Source of the DNA: a virus
Direction: 5' to 3' (one strand)
DNA: 61,126 bases
IMG/VR virus record: IMGVR_UViG_3300008954_003412
Coordinates: 1 to 61,126 of that record
A program made the position numbers and the translations under genes. The stretch's first letter is position 1. Every line of letters begins with the position of its first letter. Shown here piece after piece: positions 42,537 to 52,800 of the stretch. Under the pieces are notes generated by a model that was not told where the DNA came from, made no database searches, and saw only the letters and a program-made list of their open reading frames with translations.

Positions 42537-43307
42537 TTGACCAAAAAAGAAAAAACAAAAAAACCAAGAAGGCGCCGCGGCGCCGGCGACCCTAAAATTA
42601 TCAAAAAGAAAAAGCAAATAAAGCTTTATTTTAATGAGGATACACAGGCTGCAATTGAAAAGTTCCAATCTGCCGAATCCGATGAAGAAAAAAATGAAAT
42701 TTATGACAAGGATATCCGGCCTGCATTTGAAAAGCTTTCTGAAAATTTAATTTTTATTCATAAGTTTAATGCACTCCATGAGACATATGAAACACTTAAA
42801 AATGATTGTGTAACTTTTTTATATGAGACACTTTATAAGTTTGATGCTTCTAGAGGAACAAAGGCGTTTTCTTATTTTAATGTTGTGGCAAAAAACTTTC
42901 TTATTATAAAGTCTAAGCAAAAAACTGCATTTTTAAAAAAGAACGTTAGTGTTGAAGATAAAAAATATTTCTCATCTAATGAGATTCATTCATTTCAAGA
43001 AAAGAACATAGAGGATGCTCCTGAAGAAAAGCTAATAAAAGCAAGTGAAAAAATAATGATTTTTGATATGGTAAATCATTTGGAAGAAGAGGCTAGATCA
43101 AATAACGAAAAGGCATGTATTTCTGCAATAAAAACACTTTTTGAAAATGCAAATGATCTTGAATTTTTAAATAAAAGAGCAGTATTTGTTTACCTTAGAG
43201 AGATGAGTGGCTTATCTCCAAAACAGCTTACTACTGCAATTTCAAATCTTAAGAAAAAATACAGGGGGCTAAAAGAGAAAGATGAGTTCAGAATTTTCTT
43301 CGAATAA
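42537..43307 (+). CDS. 55: T4 gp55-like late transcription sigma factor
   Basis: 256 aa, TTG start. A lysine/arginine-rich N-terminus (KKEKTKKPRRRRGAGDPK) precedes a sigma-region-2-like segment, DCVTFLYETLYKFDASRGTK with AFSYFNVVAKNFLIIKSK, which is the recognisable gp55 block. The C-terminal region (SGLSPKQLTTAISNLKKKYR) is HTH-like. In T4-type phages gp55 directs host RNA polymerase to TATAAATA late promoters. Similar TATAAATT boxes are found at 11763 and 39765. It overlaps the next gene by 26 bases. Confidence 0.8.
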   Translation: MTKKEKTKKPRRRRGAGDPKIIKKKKQIKLYFNEDTQAAIEKFQSAESDEEKNEIYDKDIRPAFEKLSENLIFIHKFNALHETYETLKNDCVTFLYETLYKFDASRGTKAFSYFNVVAKNFLIIKSKQKTAFLKKNVSVEDKKYFSSNEIHSFQEKNIEDAPEEKLIKASEKIMIFDMVNHLEEEARSNNEKACISAIKTLFENANDLEFLNKRAVFVYLREMSGLSPKQLTTAISNLKKKYRGLKEKDEFRIFFE

Positions 43308-43617
43308 TGACAAATCCAAAGAAGAAATTTGGAATGAAATTTACTCCAACGCTTTTCAAGATAGAGAAAAAGCCAGCATGTTAGTGACTAATCTTTGGAA
43401 AGAGATTACAACTGATCCTGAAAAACATGCATTATATGGTGGAACAATGACGAAGTATCTTGAAAGAATGTCTAAGTCAAATGACCAACTAGTTAAACTA
43501 GCTGAACTCATGCAAAAATCTGAATCGAATATAGAAGATGAAGTTGTAGATATCGATGATGTTTATGATAAAATTGATAACAATAAAATAAAAATAAAAG
43601 CATCTAACAATGAATAA
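43282..43617 (+). CDS. hypothetical protein after gp55; possible gp33-like co-activator, 111 aa
   Basis: Acidic helical protein (EEIWNEIYSNAFQDREKASM, then KEITTDPEKHALYGGTMTKY and EDEVVDIDDVYDKIDNN). Its length is close to T4 gp33 (112 aa), and it is coupled to gp55, which works with gp33 on late promoters. The sequence itself shows no clear gp33 signature and lacks the typical clamp-binding hydrophobic C-terminus, so the link is positional only. Confidence 0.5.
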   Translation: MSSEFSSNNDKSKEEIWNEIYSNAFQDREKASMLVTNLWKEITTDPEKHALYGGTMTKYLERMSKSNDQLVKLAELMQKSESNIEDEVVDIDDVYDKIDNNKIKIKASNNE

Positions 43618-45247
43618 GTTTTCCGATTTTAAAAAAGATGTAAATCAATTTGCAACAACAATAACACAGGCTATTGTACTTGAAGTTATTGATAATCCTT
43701 TAAACTTTAAAGATGATTTTAAGCTTGAGCTAGATTATTTTTCTTCCAAGCCGCCCAAAAATAAAACACCGTATTTCAAAACTGGGACGCCTACATTACT
43801 AAAAAAGCAAATTAAAATGGCGCCTCGCAATGCGATAATTGCTGTTTTACAAAATGAAACATCTCAAGTTCCAAAAGTCTTTTATCCTATCTTTTCAGGT
43901 CATCTTTCTTTGCCAGTTAAAGCAGGCGAGAATGTATGGATCATTTCTCCAAAATTACAAAATACTACATCAACAACACAAAAAGATGATGAAAATTCCG
44001 GAATTTCTGCCTCTATTGGCGAGGCATTTTGTGATGGATACTGGATATCAAGAGTTGTTTCTCCAATATATGCGGATGATCTCAATTTTACTCATGCAGA
44101 TCGTAATAGAAGCATTGAATATGTCCAGCAACAAAGACCTCTACCCATACCAAACCCAGCACAATTTGCTAATTTACGTCCACCGCATTTTCATAATGGT
44201 CCGTACCCAAACTCTGTTCTTCCCATACCAAACGAAGGTGATCCAACAACCTATACTCTTCCAAAAGAAAACGATTATGAAAGAATATTAACTGACGCAA
44301 AGTCTTCTTTGCATACGTCAAGACAAGCAGTTCCTGACTACTTCAAGAACCCCGGTGATATTCTTTTGCAAGGGTCAAATAATGCATTAATTTGCATAGG
44401 TGAAGATAAGCATGCTTATGACAACAAACTAGATGTGCCTCTAAGTAGAAAATCAGATGTTCTTACACCCGGGGTTGTAGGAAGAGGAACAATTGATATT
44501 GTTGCAGGAAGATGTAGCTTGCCTATAACACCAGACCTTCTTGATCCTAGCAAGATTACAGCAGTACCAAATGAAAGAATACCTGAGTTTGAAAAAGAAA
44601 AAAGAACTTGGGCACACAAAGCACCAGGAATATCTGTTGATAACTCAGGTGAACAAAAAATAGATTTTCTCTCAGATTTATCAAGAGTATATGTTTCTTC
44701 TAAAACAGATGGCGACGCAAATTTTGGTTATGGCGTCAATAGCAAGGGAATAAGTTCCAATTATCCTCTAGGAGTTGTACCAGGATATTTGCAACCCGTC
44801 CAGCAAAGCCCATTTGTTGCTCTAAGATCAACAGAGCTTCGAATGATATCTAGAAAACTACCCACAGGACAGGCAGGAAGCGTTAGAATCATTAAGGAGG
44901 GATCTCCTGGAGTTGATCAATCAATTATTGCAATGCAACCAGGAGGAGAAATCTATATTGATAGCCCGACTATTTCTTTGGCGCATAGTCAAATCCCCGG
45001 TGCTAATGGAGCTGGAAACAAAGTATTTATAGGCGGAACAGATGCTACTGAATCAATGGTTTTGGGAGATAATCTATTAAATCTTTTATCTAGCTTGGTT
45101 AACGCTATTATTAATAACGCGCCCAATTTTGTCGCCACAGGAACTGGTCCAGGAATTTTAAATCCTACGATTGTTTCCACGGCTACACAAATCAAAGCTT
45201 CATTAGACGCCAAAAGTATTCTTAGCAAAGTAGGAAAACTAAAATAA
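43610..45247 (+). CDS. baseplate central spike / OB-fold hub protein, 545 aa
   Basis: An OB-fold-like region (NAIIAVLQNETSQVPKVFYP, then LSLPVKAGENVWIIS and GYWISRVVSPIY) resembles gp5/gpV-type spike N-domains. The distal part is Gly/Ser/Ile-rich, with SIIAMQPGGEIYIDSPTISL, the repeat style of spike beta-helices. No lysozyme catalytic motif is seen. It starts a structural module and is coupled to the next gene (TAATG). Confidence 0.65.
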   Translation: MNKFSDFKKDVNQFATTITQAIVLEVIDNPLNFKDDFKLELDYFSSKPPKNKTPYFKTGTPTLLKKQIKMAPRNAIIAVLQNETSQVPKVFYPIFSGHLSLPVKAGENVWIISPKLQNTTSTTQKDDENSGISASIGEAFCDGYWISRVVSPIYADDLNFTHADRNRSIEYVQQQRPLPIPNPAQFANLRPPHFHNGPYPNSVLPIPNEGDPTTYTLPKENDYERILTDAKSSLHTSRQAVPDYFKNPGDILLQGSNNALICIGEDKHAYDNKLDVPLSRKSDVLTPGVVGRGTIDIVAGRCSLPITPDLLDPSKITAVPNERIPEFEKEKRTWAHKAPGISVDNSGEQKIDFLSDLSRVYVSSKTDGDANFGYGVNSKGISSNYPLGVVPGYLQPVQQSPFVALRSTELRMISRKLPTGQAGSVRIIKEGSPGVDQSIIAMQPGGEIYIDSPTISLAHSQIPGANGAGNKVFIGGTDATESMVLGDNLLNLLSSLVNAIINNAPNFVATGTGPGILNPTIVSTATQIKASLDAKSILSKVGKLK

Positions 45248-45858
45248 TGTCTTTGAATAAACAGAAGCTTGTAAGTGAGCTTAAAAAAGCTTTTCAAAAA
45301 AATAGATCGATTGTAAAAAGCTCAACAGGACATGCCTCAAAATATAAGCAAATTGATTGTGCAAAATTTATTGCTGATGCCATCATTGAATATGCAATTG
45401 ATACAGAGATTCAAATTCCTGCACCATCGACCTTGCTGGGAACAACACCGTCGACCGCAGGAATCCCAGATCCAGGATCTTCTGGGATGAAGTTAAAAGT
45501 AATACAGCAGCAAGCAAAAGCAGGAAAAAGCAGTTTAGAAAACGGAATAAATAATAGTTTTGCAGCAGGCGATGCTTCAATGACAACTATTTCCGCAGCA
45601 ATTATTGTTTATATTTCATCTTTGCTTTCATTTAAAAATACGTCAGGAGCTATAAATGCTTCTGGAACAATTGCTGTAACTACACCTCCGATATTTGCTT
45701 CATCAATTTCAAAAGGCCTCGCCGGCCAATCGGAAGATAATGTAGTTAATGAAATGGCAACAATGATTCATTCATCTTTTTCATCCGCAGTTTTTACAGG
45801 CATAGGATCAAATACTGCGCCGCCCGCCACAGGTCCTATTATTAGTTTGCTATTATAA
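45247..45858 (+). CDS. probable virion structural protein, 203 aa
   Basis: Helical N-terminus (LVSELKKAFQKNRSIVKSST, then IDCAKFIADAIIEYAIDTEI) and a low-complexity Ser/Ala/Gly/Thr-rich remainder (GTTPSTAGIPDPGSSGMKL, ATTPPIF-type segment). It is coupled by a TAATG overlap to the spike gene, which implies assembly with the baseplate. Family not recognised. Confidence 0.5.
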   Translation: MSLNKQKLVSELKKAFQKNRSIVKSSTGHASKYKQIDCAKFIADAIIEYAIDTEIQIPAPSTLLGTTPSTAGIPDPGSSGMKLKVIQQQAKAGKSSLENGINNSFAAGDASMTTISAAIIVYISSLLSFKNTSGAINASGTIAVTTPPIFASSISKGLAGQSEDNVVNEMATMIHSSFSSAVFTGIGSNTAPPATGPIISLLL

Positions 45859-45945
45859 AAGAAGTGTATATTTAATTATTGTGAACTTGTAGTGCAACAA
45901 AAGTAGGCAAAATGCTAATTATGTAACAAGGATCTTATAACAAAA
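45859..45945 (+). promoter_or_regulatory. 87-base gap with promoter-like sequence before the baseplate wedge genes
   Basis: The gap contains TATTATAAAAG (45851-45861, reaching into the previous stop) and GTGTATATTTAAT (45864-45876), a looser version of the TATAAA + TGTGTATWAT pair at 11763 and 39765. A purine-rich AAGGATC precedes the start at 45946. No terminator hairpin is seen. Confidence 0.3.
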
Positions 45946-46419
45946 ATGGCTGAAATAAGTTTTAAAAGTGTCGGAGAATCATTTGATGATTCTCAAAATA
46001 CACAAAATAGATCTTCGCCAACACCTGTTGGTTTAGCCTCTCCTTTACGCTTAAGTACAAATCAAAAAGATATTTTTGAAATGCACTATGATGTTCAAGA
46101 TCAAATTGATGATAATTTTAGAAACTTAATTCTTACAAATTATGGTGAGAGATTAGGTATGTATGATTTTGGTGCAAATCTTAGGCCGATTTTATTTTCG
46201 ATGTCGGGAAAAGATTTTGAAAAAGAATCAATGGCTAGAATTAAAAGAGCAACATCAAAATTCTTGCCGTTTATTAATCTTGAGACTTTTGAAATATCTT
46301 ATGATAATAGAGATACATCCCAAGGGTTGGCCACAGTTTTACTAATAATTTCTTATGGAATTCCGTCAATTGGTGCAACTGGAAAGAAAATTAAAGTTGC
46401 AATAACAGCGGGAGGATAG
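45946..46419 (+). CDS. 25: gp25-like baseplate wedge protein
   Basis: 157 aa, the usual GPW/gp25 size. The core reads SPLRLSTNQKDIFEMHYDVQ, with NLILTNYGERLGMYDFGANL and RPILFSMSG, the conserved block (usually LLLTxxGER..p.FG..l..llf). The gp25 family resembles a lysozyme fold but is structural in the baseplate. It lies directly before the J/gp6-like gene, the same order as in other myophages. Confidence 0.9.
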   Translation: MAEISFKSVGESFDDSQNTQNRSSPTPVGLASPLRLSTNQKDIFEMHYDVQDQIDDNFRNLILTNYGERLGMYDFGANLRPILFSMSGKDFEKESMARIKRATSKFLPFINLETFEISYDNRDTSQGLATVLLIISYGIPSIGATGKKIKVAITAGG

Positions 46420-46420
46420 A

Positions 46421-48265
46421 TTGACAAAAGATACAAAAAATAGTTTAAGTAATATTAGAAATAGATCTTTTTTAAATAAAGATTTTGATGATTTTAGATC
46501 ACAGCTTTTAGATTATGCACAAACATACTTTCCGGATAGAATACAAGATTTTTCTGAAGCTTCTTTAGGCGGCCTCTTTTTAGATCTTGCAGCATATGTT
46601 GGTGATGTTTCATCTTTCTATCTTGACCACCAATTTAGAGAACTATCTCCCGATACTGCTGTTGAAAGAGACAATATTGAAAGACTTGCAAGAAGTGCAG
46701 GAATCAAGGTTTCTGGTGCTTCACCTGCAGTTGCTGATGTTTCATTCACAATAAAAGTTCAATCTCAACAAGCGGGTATAAAATATCAGCCTGCAGAATT
46801 TGATCTACCTGTTATTAAAAAATCTTCTACAATCGCCGCCGATAGCGGAGTTATTTTTGATTTAACAGAAGACATTGATTTTAGCGAAAGAGATGAAAAT
46901 AATGAGCTAATTGCTGATGTTGTTTTAAATGAAGTAAATGCTGACGGAACACCTAGAAATTATTTTGTTACTAGAACAGGCGTTTGTGTTTCAGGGGAGA
47001 GAATATCAGAAAATTTTGAAATTCAAGATTCGCATGTTCCGTTTAGAACAATAACACTTTCTAATCTAAATGTAAGTCAAATTCTTGACGTAAGAGATCT
47101 TGAAGGAAATGTTTACTATGAAGTTGATTCACTAACACAAGACACCGTTTTTGCAGCAATTCCAAACCTTGAAAAAGATAATAAAATAGTAAAAAGCAAA
47201 ATAGCGCTTAAGTCAGCTCCAAGAAGATTTGTAAGAGAATCTTCAACGGGAACAGGGCTAACTACACTTAGGTTTGGAAGCGGAGATCCTGGAACGCTAG
47301 ACGGAGATCTAATACCAGATCCATCAGAGCTAGCCTTACCTCTTTATGGAAAAAAGGTGTTTTCATCATTTACAATAGATCCAAATAATTTGCTCAAAAC
47401 TAAAACACTGGGAACATCACCAAGAAATACAACATTAACTGTGCAATACAGATCTGGCGGTGGATTAAGTCATAATGTATCATCTAAGTCAATAGTATCT
47501 GTAATGGGATTAGTAATGACTTTTCCAAATTCAATTTCAACAGCTAGTTCAACTGCAGTAAAAGCATCTCTAAGTGTTAACAATTCAAAACCAGCAAGCG
47601 GCGGCGAAGATCCCCTTACGATAGAGCAATTACGGGGCCTCATCGGCTCAGCTAGAAATTCACAAAGTAGAATAGTTACAAAGCAAGATCTTTTGGCTAG
47701 AATATACACAATGCCAGCAGATTTTGGAAGAGTATTTAGAGTAGGCGTTTCTGATAATCCAAGAAATCCACTTGCAACTACGATGTATATTGTCAACAGA
47801 GATTCACAAGGAAAACTATCATTGTCCCCCGATGCTTTAAAGAAAAATCTTGTAACTTATCTTAATGAGTTCAGATTAATCTCTGATGCAATTGATATTT
47901 TAGATGCAAAAATTGTCAATATAGGAATAAATTTCCAAATAGCTGTTGATCCAAGCTTCAATCCTACAGCAGTTTTGAATGCATGCATCAACAAGCTGTC
48001 AGCATATTGTCGTGTTGAAAACTTTCAAATTAATGAGCCGCTAAGACTTTCTGATCTTAACAATATTGTTTATAACACGCCCGGCGTTTTGTCTGTTGTT
48101 AAGCTAGTTCCTGTCGGTCTAGTAGGTAGTCTAAATAATAGAAATTACTCACCTGTTATTCACAATATGAAAGTAAATACTGTTAAAGGTATGACCTTCC
48201 CGCCAGATGGAGGAATATTTGAATTAAAATTCCCTAATTTTGATATCAAGGGAGCAGTAGTTTGA
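46421..48265 (+). CDS. 6: gp6/J-like baseplate wedge protein, 614 aa
   Basis: TTG start with GGGAGGAT at ideal spacing. DFRSQLLDYAQTYFPDRIQD, FSEASLGGLFLDLAAYVGDV and SSFYLDHQFRELSPDTAVER with NIERLARSAGIKVSG are the N-terminal block of baseplate_J/gp6. IVTKQDLLARIYTMPADFGR and the C-terminal LRLSDLNNIVYNTPGVLSV match as well. It connects wedges around the hub. The first base follows gp25 by one base. Confidence 0.92.
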   Translation: MTKDTKNSLSNIRNRSFLNKDFDDFRSQLLDYAQTYFPDRIQDFSEASLGGLFLDLAAYVGDVSSFYLDHQFRELSPDTAVERDNIERLARSAGIKVSGASPAVADVSFTIKVQSQQAGIKYQPAEFDLPVIKKSSTIAADSGVIFDLTEDIDFSERDENNELIADVVLNEVNADGTPRNYFVTRTGVCVSGERISENFEIQDSHVPFRTITLSNLNVSQILDVRDLEGNVYYEVDSLTQDTVFAAIPNLEKDNKIVKSKIALKSAPRRFVRESSTGTGLTTLRFGSGDPGTLDGDLIPDPSELALPLYGKKVFSSFTIDPNNLLKTKTLGTSPRNTTLTVQYRSGGGLSHNVSSKSIVSVMGLVMTFPNSISTASSTAVKASLSVNNSKPASGGEDPLTIEQLRGLIGSARNSQSRIVTKQDLLARIYTMPADFGRVFRVGVSDNPRNPLATTMYIVNRDSQGKLSLSPDALKKNLVTYLNEFRLISDAIDILDAKIVNIGINFQIAVDPSFNPTAVLNACINKLSAYCRVENFQINEPLRLSDLNNIVYNTPGVLSVVKLVPVGLVGSLNNRNYSPVIHNMKVNTVKGMTFPPDGGIFELKFPNFDIKGAVV

Positions 48266-48274
48266 GGTATATAA

Positions 48275-49822
48275 ATGTTTAGAAGACTTAAAGCAACAAA
48301 AGACACATACATTACTAATAAAATAGTAAGAGAATCATTTAGAGCAACTGATGCAAATACAGGTGAAGCAGCAACGCTTGACCTTTTCAAGCTTTATAAT
48401 GAAAATAAAATATCGGGTGAAGACGAGCCGGCCGAGCTTTCTAGAATTTTAGTAAAGTTTGATCTAAATCCTTTAAGAGCATTGACAGGAAGCACGCTTG
48501 ATATAACTGCTAATTCTTTTAGATGCGATCTTAAGCTTTATGATGTATATGGTGGGCAAACACTTCCTTCAAATTTCAAAGTGGCAATTTTCCCTTTATC
48601 AAAATCATTTGATGAGGGCGTAGGAAGAGATGTTTCTAAGTTTCAAGATATTGATGCAGCAAACTTTATTACGTCGTCAATCTCTTCGGGTGTAGCTAAC
48701 TTATGGGTTGTTTCGGGTGCAAATAAACAAGGAACATTAGGATCAGATGATATTGACATTATTTCGTCAGGAAATCTTTCTGACGGTAATGGTGAAATAG
48801 ACTTATTTAAAGTTCAAACTTTTTCAAAGGGAACAGAAGATCTATCAGTAAATGTAACAAATATAGTTTCTGCTACTTTGGCAAATCAAATACCTGATTA
48901 TGGATTCAGAATTTCTTTTTCAGGAACACAAGAGACAGATAATATTACGAGATTTGTTAAGAGATTCGGATCTAGACATAGCAACAATACAAGAAAACGC
49001 CCGAGACTTGAAGTAAGATATAATGACGCTATTCAAGATCATCATGAGGCATTCTATTTTAATATGTCAGGATCTGTCTTTCTTAATAACTTTCAAAGAG
49101 GTCAGCTTTCAAATATCGTCTCAGGATCTACGTTAAGTCAAGTAACGGGCACAAATTGTCTTAGATATAAAATTGTTACAGGTGCTTTTGAAAAAGTAGT
49201 TTCTGCCTCGCAGCATTCATTTGGTTCATCATTATTCATGTCGGGTGTTTATTCAGCATCATTTGCATTGAATAGTTTTGGATCTTCGTCATTGGGCGGA
49301 AATGTTAACAGCACTCTAGAAGATCATTTAAGAGATAGCGGCTCAGTAACGTTTACAACATATTGGGAATCTCCTGATATGAATATTGGATTTCATACCG
49401 GTAGTTTGACTATGAAATCTCCGACTATGTCTTCATATGATACTGGTGCTAAGCGATTTGTAGTTAATGTCTCTAATATTAAAGGGTCTTATCGACTAGG
49501 GCAAAAGGTTAGGCTAAGATGTGTTGCATATGATGATAATGAAAAAGTAAAAGCAGTAAAAACACCGCTATATCGCACAAGTGAAATCTTAGTTAAAAGT
49601 TTTTATCAAATTAGAGATGCATTCTCAGACGATATCGTAATTCCTTATGATGAGACATATAGTGCAACACTTATGTCAACTGATTCGAAAGGAATGTATT
49701 TTGATATATTTACTGATGATCTTGAGGTGGGAAGAGTTTACGCTATAGATGTAAAAGTAAAAAGCAATAATACAACGCAAGTATTCAAAGATGCGGGCGG
49801 AACATTTAGGATTGAACCATAA
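48275..49822 (+). CDS. tail/baseplate protein with DNRLRE-like beta-sandwich, 515 aa
   Basis: Residues 1-150 follow the DNRLRE pattern: KDTYITNKIVRES, TLDLFKLYNENK, LSRILVKFDLNPLRALTG, FRCDLKLYDVYGG and VAIFPLSKSFDEGVGRD. The rest is beta-rich, with GSRHSNNTRKRPRLEVRY. Such domains are found in cell-surface and tail proteins and may stabilise fibres. It lies 9 bases after the gp6-like gene and ends just before a long LamG protein. Confidence 0.65.
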   Translation: MFRRLKATKDTYITNKIVRESFRATDANTGEAATLDLFKLYNENKISGEDEPAELSRILVKFDLNPLRALTGSTLDITANSFRCDLKLYDVYGGQTLPSNFKVAIFPLSKSFDEGVGRDVSKFQDIDAANFITSSISSGVANLWVVSGANKQGTLGSDDIDIISSGNLSDGNGEIDLFKVQTFSKGTEDLSVNVTNIVSATLANQIPDYGFRISFSGTQETDNITRFVKRFGSRHSNNTRKRPRLEVRYNDAIQDHHEAFYFNMSGSVFLNNFQRGQLSNIVSGSTLSQVTGTNCLRYKIVTGAFEKVVSASQHSFGSSLFMSGVYSASFALNSFGSSSLGGNVNSTLEDHLRDSGSVTFTTYWESPDMNIGFHTGSLTMKSPTMSSYDTGAKRFVVNVSNIKGSYRLGQKVRLRCVAYDDNEKVKAVKTPLYRTSEILVKSFYQIRDAFSDDIVIPYDETYSATLMSTDSKGMYFDIFTDDLEVGRVYAIDVKVKSNNTTQVFKDAGGTFRIEP

Positions 49823-52800
49823 ATGTCTTCAAAAGACAATTTACAAAATTTAAGACCAGGAACTTTTAGGTCTTCGATATCTAGAAACCTAGATGGTAGT
49901 TCTCAAAATGTAACTTTTGTTAGTCGTGAAGACTTGAAAAAAGAAATTCCAAATTCTGATTATTTTGTCTATAATCAAGAAGGACAAGGGATACATTCTA
50001 CACAGCAGATCCCACTAGACTTCTCTAAGTTTGAAAACCACACCTTCTTCAATTCAGCAGAAGTTAATGTCAATGTTGCTTTTGATAACATTATCAATAA
50101 TTATCCGTTTGATGGATCTCGACATGATTTAGAAAAATATCTTAATGGTTTAACAGGTTTTGAAAAACATGTTTTAGATAAATTTCCTACAAACCTCGGT
50201 GCGCTCATTCTTTCAGGTGCCACCACCGGTTCATCAACTATCGGAAACTATATTGAAGTAAAAGATTTTGCAGGATCAAATTTTACAAATTTCTCTTCTA
50301 ATAAAACAGGTGAAGGACAATTATCACTTGATAAAAAAAGCTATTCTATAGAGGCAAATCTCTTTATCCCGCCACTAAAAAATAGTAATGAAATTATTTG
50401 TCAAAAAATATCTGGAAGTAATGGGTTTACACTAGCACTATCCCGATCAAATTCAACATCAAAAACAGACGTGCTCTTTTCAGTTAGATCAGGATCAGTT
50501 ATGCTGATCACATCTGCGTCATTAGATAAAAATAAATTTAATAATATTTGTGCTGTTTATGATAAGTCGAATGACAATGGAAGATTAAAGATTTTTGTAG
50601 GATCTAAGCTTGTAGGAACATCATCATCGACAGCCATCTTTGAAAATATTGACTTTAATAGATCGTCATTCTTTATCGGCTCAGGAACAAGACATAGCGG
50701 TATTCTTCATGACGATATGGATTTTTTGCCAATGGCAACGCTGTCAGGGTCGATTGATGAAGTAAGAGTTTTTAAAAATGCAAGATTAGAGCCGCAAATA
50801 AAAGCGAATATGAAAAGAAATATATTTGCTACAGATGATCTTGCGCTCTACTTTAAGTTCAATGAGCCATCTGCTAGCTTCGGTGATAACTCTATAGTCT
50901 TAGATAGTAGCGGCAAATCTTTACATTCAAGAATTTCTAATTACGCAGTAGCCTGTAGACAAACATCGAGCTTATCTTTGCCGCTTACATCTGAGGAAAG
51001 AAAGTATAATCCCGTTCTCTTTCCAAAATATCAAGAACTAGTAGATTTAAATGTAGATCTACTAACGTCAGCTAGCGCTTATGATACAAAGAACCCCAAC
51101 TTAATAACGCGTCTTATACCGCAGCATTATTTAAAAGATGGGCAAGATTTCTTTGCATTTAGCGACGTTGATGGTGATATCACCTTGCCATACTCAGGGT
51201 CATCTATTCCTGGGACAGGTGAACTGGGCTCAGCGCAAATTTTATCTTCCTTGCTATTTGTTTGGGCAAAACATTTTGACGAATTAAAAATATCAACTGA
51301 TCAATTTTCTCAATTGTTAAATCCAGACTATACGTCAAGCGAAGGAATGTCAGATGTTTTCATTAAGTTCTTAATGAATCATTATGGTTTTGACGAGCCG
51401 CCAATTTTGACAGATGCAAATCCAGATCAATACTTTCATGGAGAAAATGTTAAAAATTCTTATGTCAATATCGAAGAGAGCTTGCAAAGCATAAGAAACA
51501 AAATATTAAGAAGAATCTTGGTTAATATTCAAGATATTATAAAATCAAAAGGAACAGTCCAGGGCATAAAGTCCGCATTTAGGTCAATGGGATTTGATCC
51601 GGATATTTTATTTAGAATTAAAGAATACGGCGGTCCAAGAAAATTTTCATTATCTGAGCTTCGATCAAAAAGAGCTATAATACAACCCATGCTTGATTTC
51701 AGTGGCGGGTATGTAGGCAGAAATCAATCATCATTAGATGCAACAGGATTTTCAAGTATTTGTCCACACTTCCAGACATCATATTTTTCCGGGTCAAGAA
51801 AAGAAGTAGGTTATCCGGACCCGCAAGGGACGCTTATATTAAAAAATACGACTGCAGGCGGATATCACGGTGTTAGTAATAATGCATCTGACGGCCTGTT
51901 CACGTCAGGATCTTGGACATATGAGGGGACGTATAGATTCCCAATGTCAGGAAACTTTTTATTGACACAAAGCGCTGCAAGGCTACATGTAACCGGAAAT
52001 TCAGCACCTGCTTCGGGCCAAGGTGTCCTAGCAAACTTACTTGTTATGTCAGGAACTACCGAAGAAGGAAAAGAATCAAAATCAAGTGTTAAGCTATTTG
52101 TTAGGGCAGCAACAACTGCATATACGCGTGCAGAATGGAAACCGTTTGAGTTAGTTTTGACAGGTGTCAATGTTATGGATGGCGATAAATGGAGCTTGTC
52201 ATTTGGTAGAACAAGAAATGACCAGGCGAAAAGCTTAATGTCATCATCATACTTTTTGAGATGTGCAAAGCAGTCAGAGGGTGTAATAACAAATATACAT
52301 ACAACTTCATCATTCTATAAAGAAGATCCTGCAGGATCACCATCCAATATTGCATTTCAAAAAATGTCAACTACTCTAAATGCTTCTGGTGCTTTTGTTG
52401 TAATCGGATCGCAATCTTTAAATAGAGACGCAAATTACTTCTTAAATAACACAGATATGACAGATCAGATGCAAGTAACAGATTTTGGTGGTCAAGTTGC
52501 TCAAATAAGATTCTGGTCTAAATCTTTGTTAGAAAATGAATGGAAAGAACACGTTAGAAATCCAACGTCAGTTGGAACAGAAAATCCCGCCACAAATTTC
52601 AACTTCAATGAAATATCGTCAGGGTCATTTGAAAGACTAAGAGCAGACATTTCTATTGATCAGCCAATATCGTCATCTAATTCTTCGGGAAAGATTATAC
52701 TGACAGACTTTACTCAAAATAAATTATTTGGAACAGGTTCGGCATTCGAATTATCTAAGGTTTTATTTGACTATGAAAAAGTTATATTTAGCAGTGTATC

